NCBI GenBank assembly: GCA_947095535.1
Contig: OX352774.1
Location: 9,982,001 to 10,046,000, forward strand
Length of the DNA stretch: 64,000 bases
Direction: 5' to 3'
Origin: Poecilobothrus nobilitatus
Taxonomy: Eukaryota > Arthropoda > Insecta > Diptera > Dolichopodidae
Position numbers and translations under genes: made by a program. The notes beneath the pieces are model-generated. The model did no database searches and was not told the origin of the DNA. It saw only the letters and a list, made by a program, of their open reading frames with translations. This document shows, in pieces, positions 49,601 through 61,269 of the stretch. Position 1 is the stretch's first letter. The number at the start of each line of letters is the position of its first letter.

Positions 49601-51304
49601 TGTGAGTAGTTTTTGAGTTTCAAATATTTTTGAAAAATTCATAAATTGAGATTTGACTGAAATATGTTTAAAAATCACTATATAAGGTATCTTTTCTATT
49701 GATAAGAAACATTGAAAAAAGAAAATTGGTACAACATATAATAACTACGGTATGAAAATATATTAGTCTGCTGCAAAACGTCGTTTACTAAAATCTTAAT
49801 TTTTTAAAATTTTAGTTTCTTAAAAAGTCACTTTTTATGAATATGATTTTATGATTTTGCGATTATGGTTTTTAGATTTTTGAAAATTTATGTATTTTAT
49901 AACTTTGAAATTTTGAAAATTTATAATTTTAAAAAGCTCCCATAATACATACATACATATCAAATCATTTTATTTTGTAATACTCGTCGAGTTAGAAACA
50001 CGGTCAAAGGCTAGCCTAAGTGGGAATCTATTATGATTCCCATTTCAATGTTCCCATTCCAATTAGTCTAAAGTAAATTTAAGTAAAAATAAAAAAAAGT
50101 CATATTGTTGTCATCTATCGTTTTGAAAATAATTAAAAGAAAAAAAAAATAACATAACTACATATATTACAAAAATATCCTTAATTTAATTTAAAGTAAG
50201 TATGAATTCTTCACTTGCCAAAACGAATTGAAAAGAATTAACTCATTATTCATTTTTAATAATTTCATAATATTCGCTTAATTTTTTTATAATACATTTT
50301 TCATCGTTATTCACATTTTATTTAATTTGAAATTTTATCTCTTATTTGTCTGGAAATTATCTCTTATTTGTTGTTCTGTATATATTAAAAAATATAACTA
50401 ATTTGACCGAATCTAACCTCAAACATTTATGTGTTTTTTTTTTTCTTTCCTTTTATCTAACATTTAAAAACAACATAAAACTAATTTTGTATAAGAATAT
50501 CAGAAGAGCCAGAAAAGCATCAGAATAGTTAACATTTATTACAAAAGTAAAATTAAAAAAAAAAAATAAAAAAAACATAAAAAAAAATCCCATGAGGAAA
50601 TTTAATCTCTAAAAAGTCAGAAAATTTTTCATCATGAATTTAAGTTTTCATAGAAGACTTTTTTTAAGCGAACATGAGCAACAATTTATACATTAGAAGA
50701 AAATTTTATATATGTATATAAAGAGAGAGTGAGAGAGACGTTGAAAAAAAGAAAATAAAAAATAAAATTAGTATAATATGCATTATATATTTTTTGTTAT
50801 TTCTTTCACTTCATTCGATTGTTCCAACATAAAACCAATTTTTGAGGGTGGTTAGAAAAATATCCTTTTTTTATGTCAACAAATTTTTAGTCTAGTTCCC
50901 GAAGGCTTTTATAACCCGATTTTTATCAGTCAGTATAATAATAAAGAAAAATAGAATATAACCTCTTGACTTCGTTTCTTAATTTTTATTCTATCGTTTT
51001 TTAAAGTGTATATACATAAATGTATATAACAATTGTTGAGTATATAAATTGCATAAAGAAATAAGTAAATTATGTATAAAAAGGATACGTTGTAAATAGT
51101 TTTCTTCATTGTACTAGTATCTAACAATTGTTCATTTGATACTTATTCAAGGTTATTTTTAGTATCATATTAAAATACAGCGTAAAACACATATAATATA
51201 ACATTTAATAAATGTTTTATGTAATATTTTTTTTTTTTTTTCTAAACTCTAGGAAAATTTTCCGTTTTACAAAATTATTGTAGGTTTGAGCAAGAAGCAG
51301 ACGA
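49601..51304. other. No gene seen
   Basis: A/T-rich; GAGA run near 50722-50740 only. Confidence 0.45.
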
Positions 51305-52152
51305 GTTCAGAGAAAATATGAATATAAAGGAGAATTGGCGGGTAAATTGGAGGCAAACCTGAATAGGTTCGTTTTGAAAAGTTGCAAATTGTATAATGGA
51401 CCGTTTGTATCAGAGGGGAACACGTTGGATGGAAGGAATATGCTTCATTTAGCGGTTCTCAGAATAAAGGAGTTTCCATAACCAGTTTTAAACCACCTAG
51501 CAATTTCCACGGTGTAGAAATGAGCACTAGAGGCTCCTCTAGTGTTGCGTTGAAATTGTTTAAGTGGAGGCATTATTGATTTCAATTCAATAGAACAAGT
51601 GTCATTACCTACAAGATATCTATAAAAGAGAGATAAAGCTGCAATATTTGGCCTTGAATTAAGAGGAGTAAAGGTACCCTGAACAGTGCGGTCGCCAATC
51701 AGGTCTAAGACGCGATTTTGGATTTTGTGCAGGTAACCTAATGATGTTTGAGCAGCACCAACCCATAAGTGAGAATTATACGCCATCTTAGGTCTAATAT
51801 ATGGTTTATAAATATTGGCCAGATCACTAGGGGAAAAATAAGCTTTACAGCGAAAAAGAAAACCTAAACATTTGGCAGCTTTTTTGGCTATATCAAAAAT
51901 ATGCTCATTCCACAACATTTTTTGATTAAGCTGCATGCCTAAAATGTTTAAATTTGCAGATCGCTGTATATTTTCCCCTTGGAACCGTAGAATTGGTATG
52001 GATTGATCTCTTTTTTATTTTTTTTTATGAGTATCAGACATGAAACTGTCGACAAGCATACATATACCATGATTCGAAAGAAAATCCTCAATCCATGCAC
52101 AGAAGGAGCTGTCCAACCCAATTGTCTGACATTTGCTCAGAAGTGCAGAATT
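51305..52152 (-). pseudogene. Non-LTR retrotransposon reverse transcriptase, internally deleted remnant
   Basis: Read on the minus strand, 52152-52027 gives RT-type sequence (ALLSKC, CAWIEDFLSNHG, MLVDSFMSDTH). An 18-bp A-rich join with a TAA follows. From about 52008 the frame resumes in phase with QSIPILRFQGENIQ, LNILGMQL, HIFDIAKKAAKCLGFLFRCK, YKPYIRPKMAYNSHLWVG, HKIQNRVLDLIGD, SLFYRYLVGN, MPPL and YGNSFILRTAK. A TGA then replaces the Trp usual at this place, with degenerate coding-like sequence to about 51305. The catalytic core of the RT is missing between the two parts. The style is Jockey/CR1-like. It is a dead copy. Confidence 0.85.
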
Positions 52153-52845
52153 GAAATTAAAATAAAAATAACATTTTTGTCTGTTTTTTTTTTGGTTTTT
52201 TAATTTTTTAATTTTCCTTTTTTTTCTTTTATAAATTTTCTTCTCTCAAGCTATAAATTTAAATTAAAATGCTATAATTAAGAGTTAAAAAAAAAGAAAA
52301 ACTATAAAATAATGAAAATAATATAATTTATATATATAAGGGTTGATTTGGTTTAGTGTAGGATATAATACATAATATATAAGAATATAGAATTAAAAAC
52401 AAAAATGTGTAATAGTTGTCAACAGGATTTCCTTTTTTATAAAATTTTTAATAGATCCTTTTGTTAGTTGTCTTTTGTTGTAAAAAAAAGAGTTTAAATG
52501 ATAGAATTTAATCTGTTTAATTATAGTAGAGCTGTATTAGATTTCTATTGAAATATTAGATAATCTAAATAAAAAAAATTGAAGTGAACAAAAATTATGT
52601 CTTACATTGTAAAAGAAACTTTGTTAAGAAAAAAAATTAAGCTGCATAAATAATTTCTTATATTTATTAAAAATAATTTAAAAATTTCTGAATGTAAATT
52701 GCAAAATAAGAATAATTTTTGGAGCATTTTTTTAACTCTATATAATGCTAGAAAAAAAACTATAAAATTGCTGAGCATTTCAAGATTATGTAAAAATATT
52801 TATTGTATTATTAGTTTCTAAACATATTATTTCTAAAAAAAAAAA

Positions 52846-53042
52846 CAATTCGTAGTGTGTTCTCCACAACTTATATTCAGTCCATTCTTTTAAATGAATT
52901 GGGTACACGCAAAGATATTTGAATATTGTAAATTTTAAGCAATATTCAAATATCTTTGTACAATATTCAAATATCTTTGTATAATCAATTCATTAAAAAG
53001 TAGTGCAGTAAAAATAAATTGTGTAGAACAAACACACAATTG
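52846..53042. mobile_element. Foldback element with about 82-bp arms
   Basis: The left arm (CAATTCGTAGTGTGTTCTCC to AAAGATATTTGAATATTG) is mirrored by the right arm (CAATATTCAAATATCTTTGT to AACACACAATTG). The inner 20 bp are perfect; the outer parts are about 70-75 percent alike by eye. One 21-bp step (CAATATTCAAATATCTTTGTA) is doubled in the right arm. Confidence 0.65.
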
Positions 53043-54939
53043 CAAATTTTTACAACTTTATTAAGGTGATATAAAGTTGAATACGTAGAGGTGGAAAAAA
53101 ATATTGATCTTCAAATAACTGTTACTAATAGCGATTGCTAATTTTTAATCACGCTGTAACATATTTTAATCATTGTGGCATATTTATTTCAATCACTGTT
53201 AATTTTTATTTACTTTTGAATATTTTTTAGTATCTGTTATCCCTATAATCCTAACTTATTTTTGTCATTGTTTTTTACAAAATAGATTTTCTCTTGAAAA
53301 TGTTATTATTGCTATTTGTTTCTAGAAGAGTATTAGTGCTGTGATATCTGAATTGTGATGTAACTATATAGTAAAAAAAAAATATTATATAGAAAATCAC
53401 AATTGACAAAGTCATAACACATTCACTTATGGAATGCGGATAATAATAAGAGATGGTGATTATTATTTTATTGATTGCTAGTTATTGATTTATAAATCAC
53501 AGTGACAGAATCACTATTACTTAAATATCACCCCATCACTAGTAAATACTAGAAATATTATTTATTTTGTTTATATTATATAAGATATTTGCAATAAGGG
53601 ACGGTTTATTTTTTAAATTAAAATACCATATTATGTTGCATCACTCACTCCTTGAGACACTCAATTTTATTTTTACTTCAGTACGACGAATACTTCCTTT
53701 ACCTTACATATCCGTAGATTCAATTTTAATTTTATTTTTTATTTCTACACCGATCAAGAGCATAATATAATATCTACCCAACTTGTATCTAAAAAAAAAA
53801 TTTTTATTAATAGCTTTGCAATTTATTTGACTTGGATTTAAAGTACAGGTTTATTACATATTATATTTTTATTGTAAACTTTTGAACTAATTTTAAAGAA
53901 CATAATATGTTGCAAAATTATATTATTTTCTGCATAACCTCCCACATATAAAACTTTTTGTTTACAATTTAAAAAAAAAAAAAAACAATCTTAATGCAAT
54001 GTTAATACCAAAATGAATAAATTTATATTAAAAGATTGTTCACATATGTATAAAACTACAAACTAAGATATCATTTCTTTAGATCTATAAAATAAAAATG
54101 TCCTTAAGAGTAGAAATCTAAGAAACATTTATATATACATACTATAATAACTATATATAAAAAATTTGAAATATGTAGCAGACATTTCTGTTTAAAATGT
54201 AAAGTCTTAAAATGAAAAGTAAAAAAAAAAAAAATACAATAAACATAATATTTACATATACATACATATATATTAATGTATGTATTAATATAAATATTAA
54301 GTGTGTAGTAAAAATTATAAAAGTATAAAATTTGAAACAAAAAAAAAATAAAAAAAATAAAAAAAAAAGTTAAAAGGAATGTAAAAGACAAATTTATTGT
54401 ATAAATGTGGCCTATATTTTAAGAGAAAAAGAATATTAATTTGAAATGAAGGAAAAATTTTTTAAGAATAAAAACTTTTTTTTTTTGCAAAAAGAAAAAT
54501 CTAGGTCAACATTAAATTTTAAAGGTCATAAGAAAAAAGAAAAATTGAGGTTAAATATCAACAAGCAAAAATATATATATATGGAAGAAAAATACAAAAT
54601 ATTAAATATTTTATTATTAAGGACGATATCCCGAAATGTAAAAATATTGAAATATTTTTTTTTTTTTTTTTAAATATCTTAAGTCATTCTCACTAATGTT
54701 CCTTTCGTTTTTTAAAGTAGAAATATTTTAAAGAAAATATCATTCCTACAGTAATAGAAAGTTATTAAATAGATTTGAAAATTTCTTGTCTTTTTAATAA
54801 TTTTGTATTAATAATAGTGGAATTTTTAAAGATTTAACTGTTTCACTTGTTAATGATGAAAAATTGAAAATGATGAGCCTACCCCTTATGTATCGATGAA
54901 ATAAATGGCTGTTTTTGTTAAATTTCCACATAAATTTTT
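53043..54939. other. No gene seen
   Basis: A/T-rich. The frames at 54104-54391 and 54446-54673 are low complexity. Confidence 0.45.
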
Positions 54940-55135
54940 GGCCAATGGCATAGTAATTAAGACATCAGCCTTTCAATGTAAACGTATGGTTTTAAAATTT
55001 TGTACAATATAGCTACAACAGAGTATAATTAACGGCTTAGTGGAAATAATAAATTAATAAATTGAAGCTTAGTCTTACATATAAAAATATACATAGTAAG
55101 TGGCTTCGTGACCAATATGTCTAAGAGAAAAAAAA
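54940..55135 (+). mobile_element. SINE family 2, internally deleted copy
   Basis: The head GGCCAATGGCATAGTAATTA and CATCAGCCTTTC passes almost directly into the conserved 3' part (TTGTACAATATAGCTACAAC, TAACGGCTTAGTGG, ATTGAAGCTTAGTC). The A/T-rich middle seen at 41.9 kb is missing. Confidence 0.7.
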
Positions 55136-55289
55136 GAATATGTATTACATAATATAATTATGTATATAATTTTTTATATTTACATAAAATAACATAAAAT
55201 GTTTTCACGTCGACCGTCTTAACATGTATTTCTGCTTTTTTAACTTCTTCAAGGCTTATTTATATTTTTAACATTAAGTTTTAGTTAGA

Positions 55290-55453
55290 GTCTCAGTGGC
55301 CTAGTGTGTATAAAATACACTGTAAACATCGAGGGAGTGTGGTTTCGAATCTCACACACGTCGTAAGAATAATTCCCCCTTACGACAATTACAACCACGT
55401 CTGAAAAAGAAAGGCTGTGTAATTTCCCTGTCAAGTTTATGTAGCAGAGGAAT
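55290..55453 (+). mobile_element. SINE family 1, plus-strand copy
   Basis: Starts GTCTCAGTGGCCTAGTG with a B-box-like GGTTTCGAATC at 55341-55351, then CACACACGTCGTAAGAATAA and the CTTACGAC partner. It ends at TTTATGTAGCAGAGGAATAA. More diverged than the copies at 22.6 and 32.9 kb, with an extra T in the B box. Confidence 0.8.
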
Positions 55454-57426
55454 AACCTAAAAAAAACTTAAGTTTGATATTCACTGGTTATAAAATTGAA
55501 AATTTGTTCTCATAAAATTTCTAAAAAATTGGTTTTCTTAACATATATTTGTAAGTATTTATAAATATTTGTAAATTTAAGAACAAATTATAAATGTGAA
55601 ACAAATAACCAGTGAATATCAAACTTATGACATATAATTAACTAAAATATCTATCAGCTCAAATAAAACATTGGTAAATTGATAAATATTTTTGAATGTT
55701 GTTTTTTATTTTTTTTTATACATAAACCAACTAAATTTAAAGATGTAAAATTAATTATAAAGAACACAAAATTACAATGGTAAATAACTAAATTATCGTT
55801 TAAACGTTATCGTTAAGTTTATCGTTTAGAACTATAAATTTATTAATTTAGACAAACCTAACTACAAATGTTTTTTTTTTTTTTTTTGGAATAAACAAGA
55901 TTTTATTAATTTGAAATAAACTAAATGAATACAATATCTCTGAGTTTATTTAGTTCCTAAAGTAGCTTCTAAAGCTCCTAAAGCAGTAGAAAAGTAAATT
56001 TGAAAGATATGCTTATTTCGATTAATTACCTAAACTTTCGATCTCTAACTAATACCGTAATACAAAAACTTCAAATGTGTTTCATGAGCCCGTATTACCT
56101 TTATCACCCTCTAAAATATTCTAAAGTTAATAGATCTTAAATTATATAGAATAGATACATTTTGCAACTTGAAAATTTAAGTAACAGAGATTAACTTATT
56201 AAATTTAATTAGTGCCTATACAATTTTTGAACAGCTCAATCTATTAAACGGACAGTAAAATAAAACTATAAAACATCAAATTAAAATAACTATTGTTAAA
56301 ATAAAATAACATAAAAGAAAAAGATGTTCCAAAAAATCAAATCAGATTTGTTAAAAACAAAAATATTAAAAGTTTACTTCCAAAATAAAAATCATAAATC
56401 TTTAGATATAAAAAGTCCAAAGTTTGTCTACAAATACAAATAAAAATCATTTTTCTTTTTTATTAAAATATCAAAGTATATAAAAAAAAATTAGGTTAAA
56501 AAGCATCATTGACATTTGCTTATTTATTATTTTTTAAATTAATAATTGATTACTTTTCTTTTTTGAACTTCTTAATTAAATTTGAAGGATCACATCAAAT
56601 TTTATTACTGACAAAAATAAATTTGTTAGAAATAAAAGTTGAAAAAAAAGATATTTTTTTTTTTAGCATTAAAATCTTATAATTTAATTATTAAATATAG
56701 GACAATCAATTAATATTATCTAAAAAGAAAATTTAAAAAAAAAAATTAATTTTAAATTTAAATTTAAATAAAACATATTTAAAAATTTAACAAATATTTT
56801 TGACAATTTCCGTATTAATTTAAAATATTTGAAAAAAATCCTTGAAATGTTTTAGATGAAAAAAAAGTCGGTCAAATAATACTAAAATTAATCCCTTAGA
56901 TATTTTTTTTTTTTTTTGTTACTAAAAATAACATTTGGAACAATTTCCTAATACATAAAAATTATGAATTTTAGTATTTATATTAATCAGTATTGACTTA
57001 AATAAAATTTTATTTAAATGAGAATAAAAGATTTATTTTAAATATGTGGAACAACATAAGGAAAGTAAAAAAAGAAAAATCAATACAAATCTAATATAAT
57101 TATAATTAGGTTAGAAATTAATTAGGCACAACAACCTTTTTTATATGGGTATTTTAAGAAAAATTAAGGTTTGGAGGAAAAATTTTATTTCCACAATTTA
57201 AAAGAAAAAAAAAAAAGAACAAATTACTTGTCATTAATTATAAATATTAAATTGAAGTTGAGAACATTTTGGACGGCTCCTTTTTATACAAAATTTTAAA
57301 ATAACGAAAATAGTCAAAATTGAAAACTATTTTATATTTTTGATATTGAAAAAGTAAATTTGAAAATGATTTTGCATTTAAAGCAATTAAATTATTTCGA
57401 TTACAAATTTGAACTTATCAATTTTT
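55454..57426. other. No gene seen
   Basis: A/T-rich. Near 55485 and 55610 an inverted pair GATATTCACTGGTTAT and ATAACCAGTGAATATC, then CAAACTT, suggests a further small foldback element. Confidence 0.45.
55475..55630. mobile_element. Foldback element directly downstream of a SINE
   Basis: The left arm AAGTTTGATATTCACTGGTT plus AT (from about 55478) is the exact complement of the right arm ATAACCAGTGAATATCAAAC plus TT (to about 55626). Further complementarity inside includes TTTGTTCTCATAAA against TTAAGAACAAATTATAAATG. Arms are at least 22 bp in about 150 bp. Confidence 0.65.
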
Positions 57427-57769
57427 AGCTATAATAGGATAATGATAAGGTCGCCGGCATACTAATCAAAAGATATCGAGTTCAAACCTTGGTCACGTCA
57501 TATAAAATATTAGTAATTTATATCGTAATAATTTATATGGTAAACAAAAGTTAATATCGTAAAATAAAATAAATAAATAATAAAATAATTTTTGTATAAG
57601 ATAATAGATGGCGCACAATTTTAATACGAACACATTTCTGTTTCATAATCTTGACTAATAGCTATAGCTGAAAATATTGACTAAAAAAAAGTGAACACTG
57701 GATTGGCCTATGGAAACAAATGGATGGCCTATCGATTTCATATAGAGAAGGAAAGGAAAGAAAAAAAAA
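57427..57769 (+). mobile_element. SINE family 2, diverged copy
   Basis: The head is AGCTATAATAGGATAATGAT with GAGTTCAAACCTTGGTCACG as the B-box region. Then comes an A/T-rich middle with AAGATAATAGATGGC, which also occurs at 42.1 kb, and a weakened 3' block ending GAAAGGAAAGAAAAAAAA. Confidence 0.65.
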
Positions 57770-59759
57770 TTATTATGATACATTTAGATTAGGGTAAATG
57801 AATAAATTATCAAAAATTATATCGATTTGTTGTAGATCTATAAAAAAACAATGACAAAATTCTCCAAAAATAAAAACTATGAATTTAATAAATTGTAGTA
57901 TCTAATATTGGTGAAGGTAGCGTAAATTGAAAGGATTGCCATGAAAATGGATGTGATATTAAAAATAAGATATACTTATTAGAGCTAAGAACAAGTTGAA
58001 GTAAATCATCTCTTTATTTAATCCTTATTTATTCAAAATGTTAATGTAGTTCTGTAGATCACATGTTTAAAAGGTTGACAGCTAAAATCTTCTAGTAATT
58101 TTTTTTTTTTCTTTTCTGGTCTTTCATAATTTACTATTACTATATCTAATTATATACCTAAAGAATTCATTGATTCTGTTTATAATTTACCTAATAAAAA
58201 TTTGAGAAAAATATTTCTAATTTTTTACAGTTAGACCTGTTCAAGTTAGATTTTAAATCACTATAATTAAAATTTGATTTATTTCTAAAAAAAAAAAAAA
58301 TTTTGATAAAGTTTTTTTATTTCATAGTAATTTAAAAAAAAAAAAAAATATCTTAAATCTTGCAAGACAAGACAAACTTCTGATCATTAAAAATACTTTC
58401 GAAATTAGTTTTGTTTTTTTTTTGGAGGCAAAAAATTTTAAACCAATCGGAAAACTTAAACTTTACAACATTAAAATCAAATCAAAAGTTTATTATAGTA
58501 AAAAATCATATTGATAAAAAAGCAAAACAAAAATCATCCCTCATCTTTAAAAAGATTCACTCTCTTCTTAATTGAATTTATTATAAACTGAAAATTGAAA
58601 TTAGTTTCAAATTTTTTTCGCACGAATGACACAATTATAATAAAAAAAAAAATATTTGGTACAAGGCATTATAATATAACCAAGAATTTCTCGAAGTACA
58701 ATAAATTCTAAAATAAAAGTAGAACTTTAAAATTTACCGTTTTGCAAATTTTAAAAATAAAAGTAAAAAAATTTAGTATTTCTGAGTTACAACCATTTTG
58801 ATTACAGTGACTTTTTTTTAACATTTTATACAGATTGAAAAAACAGCAGTAAATCTTAATGTAATCATCCGTACATAAATCGTAGCTTTGTGGACTGTGG
58901 CTCTTGTTTTATTGTATGTAGTTATCTAACTAAATAAAAACTTTATCAATTTTATTTTTTCTTTTATATAAAATGGTTTAAAAATTTGTCAGACTGATGG
59001 GCATAGTGAAACTTAAAAATAAAAAAAAATTTTTTCAGAATTATTTCTAAGAATATCTTAAAAAAACTTTACGTTATTTTTTATAAAAAATTACATAAAC
59101 AAAAAATACAAACCATTAAAACAAAAAAATTTTTTTTTCTTTGACCAATATAAGTACAAAGTTGAAAATATTTTTGCATAATTTTTAACATAATGAAATT
59201 ATCCATAATTTTCCACAAAATTTCATTTCAAATAAAAAAAAATTTTCCCATTTTCCATTTTTTTTTTTTTTTTCTGGTGAGTGCTGAAATTCTATACATT
59301 TTTTACAAACATTTTTTATGAACTTTACTGAATTTTATTAGAGATTTTAAACTGAATATTCTAAACAGGTTTCTATTTTATTATCCTTTTTGTTTTTCAT
59401 ATAAATTATAAATTTTCATAAATTTCTGAGTAATTATTAATAAATCAAGAATTATTATGCATAAAAGAAAATTTAATTTTCATGAAAACTGTAATATGAG
59501 GAGTATTCGAATATATAAAATATTGCAAAGCACGTATAATTAATTTCAATTACTAAATTTATTAAATAACTTGTCCTAATTAATGAGTCATTATTTTTGA
59601 TAAATTTGTAAGTGATTTCAATGGAATTAAACTAAAGTTTATTTAATATTCTTCGCCATTGTAATAATAATCAGTTTTAATCTTTGTAATACGGTTATAA
59701 TCATAATAAATTGTTCATAATCCAAATAAGAAATTTTGATTTTAGAAAAGTGAGCACAA
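57770..59759. other. No gene seen
   Basis: A/T-rich with many homopolymers; nothing recognised. Confidence 0.45.
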
Positions 59760-60172
59760 AGCATTTCATACATTAATCTCAATCAATGATATGATATTCA
59801 CCGTGAATCTTTGCACGTTGTAAATGTAATCATCACCAATTCTGGGGAACACATAAGGTGGAATGTGGTTTCACATTTGTGATGTTCGTACTATAAACGA
59901 ATTTCCATAAGCCGAATTATGCCATCTGGGAATTTGAACTACATAGGGATGGGCAGCAGAGGCGCTCCTTGTTTCTCTTTGGAATGCTTTGAGAGGAGGC
60001 ATCAAACTTTTAATCTCGTTAGAGCAAGAACCCAACCCTATAAGGTATCTATAAAACAGGGTAAGTATTCCTGTTTGGTGCCGTAGACCGAGTGGAGAAA
60101 GCGTAGAGATGACATTGGGAACATTTATTAGACGAATTGCTCTATTTTGCACTTTATCGAGAAATCCCAATG
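59760..60172 (-). pseudogene. Non-LTR retrotransposon, 5'-truncated C-terminal remnant
   Basis: The minus-strand frame begins abruptly near 60172 (MGFLDKVQNRAIRLINVPNV). It continues LTLFYRYLIGLGSCSNEIKS, LMPPLKAFQRETRSASAAHP, VVQIPRWHNSAYGNSFIVRT, then SQM and a TGA, and beyond it NHIPPYVFPRIGDDYIYNVQ in the same frame. It is a relative of the element at 51.3 kb. 5' truncation is typical of target-primed reverse transcription. The upstream side is a C/A-rich degenerate repeat. Confidence 0.85.
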
Positions 60173-60185
60173 CCGTTTTGGATCA

Positions 60186-60310
60186 TATAATGTCCAAGTC
60201 AAAATCCGCAAAACAAAATCTCGCAAAACAAAACTCTCATAGACAAAACCCCCAAAAAACAAAATCCCCAAAAACCAAATTCTCAATAACAAAAGCTCCA
60301 ATAGTAATAT
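60186..60310. repeat. Degenerate CAAAATCCCC-type tandem repeat
   Basis: Units such as CAAAATCTCG, CAAAACCCCC, CAAAATCCCC and CCAAATTCTC recur every 11-17 bp. It directly adjoins the truncated retrotransposon remnant at 60172. Both overlapping open frames are artefacts of it. Confidence 0.6.
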
Positions 60311-60469
60311 TACCCAAAAGCTTATTTTATTTTTAATATACGTATACATATTTATAAACTTGAATTATATTTTGATATTGACAATAGTAATGTATTTAGG
60401 ATTTTTTACTCGGATCACTAATTTTTTAAACAACTATAAAATTTCAAGCCTAAAATTTATACACACATA

Positions 60470-60492
60470 TACATACATACATACATACATAT
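60470..60492. repeat. (ACAT)n microsatellite
   Basis: ATACATACATACATACATAC and neighbours; an ordinary tetranucleotide run. Confidence 0.8.
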
Positions 60493-60787
60493 AATAAATA
60501 TTGTGGAAAAAGCGAATATCTTGATTTTGTGTTTAACTTTAAATTCCATCCTAATTCTGAATCTCACTTAAACATACATATATATAAATATTTTGGATGC
60601 AAGTACCCTGTTTTTGAATTCAGCTCTAAAATCCCTGCTAATTTAGAATCTCGTATGTACATAATATGCAATTTCGCATAATTAATTATTTTTAATTTTC
60701 AAATCTAAGAAAAAACATTTTTAGAAATTGTGTTTTTGGGAATTTTCTCTTTCTCTTTTTATTCTCATAATAAACGAATTAAATTTG

Positions 60788-60885
60788 AAGCTACAGCCGA
60801 GTAATCAACGGCTTAGTGATATTAATGATTCACTAAACTGAAGCTTAAGAGTAAATAGGAGTAGCATAGGAGTAGCAAGGAAAAA
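60788..60885 (+). mobile_element. SINE family 2, 3' fragment
   Basis: Only the conserved 3' block is present: GCTACAGCCGAGTAATCAAC, GGCTTAGTGATATTAATGAT, CACTAAACTGAAGCTTA, then GTAGCAAGGAAAAA. It is nearly identical to the 41.9-kb copy; a 5'-truncated insertion is the simplest explanation. Confidence 0.7.
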
Positions 60886-61269
60886 TATTTCAGATGTGTA
60901 TCTAGAGACCTAGAAAAAATTCCGGCTTACAAAGAACATGGTATCTCTTAATCTTAAAATGAATTTGTGATAAAACTACTAATAGAAAACTAAGGGGTAT
61001 TCCTTGAGATCTGATTAAATCAATATGCTGGTCACAAGTGTTTAAAAAGACTGAATTATAAGAAAATTTTCTTAAAGGATATATTATACATATAAAGGAC
61101 TTTTCTAAGAGTATTAATTCAGGTCGAAGTTTTCTAAATCTTAAACATTATTTTTAATCTTAATCGTCAACCATGAATTACTTGTATTTTTTGAAATATA
61201 TTTGGATTCGATCGCAGATTGTGAAAATCAGTTTCTATAGTAAGAAAACTTTTAAATTACTTATGAAAA

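Noticed and set aside
60109..60349. Overlapping frames of 75 and 73 codons
   Set aside because: Products of the CAAAATCCCC-type tandem repeat and the edge of the retrotransposon remnant.
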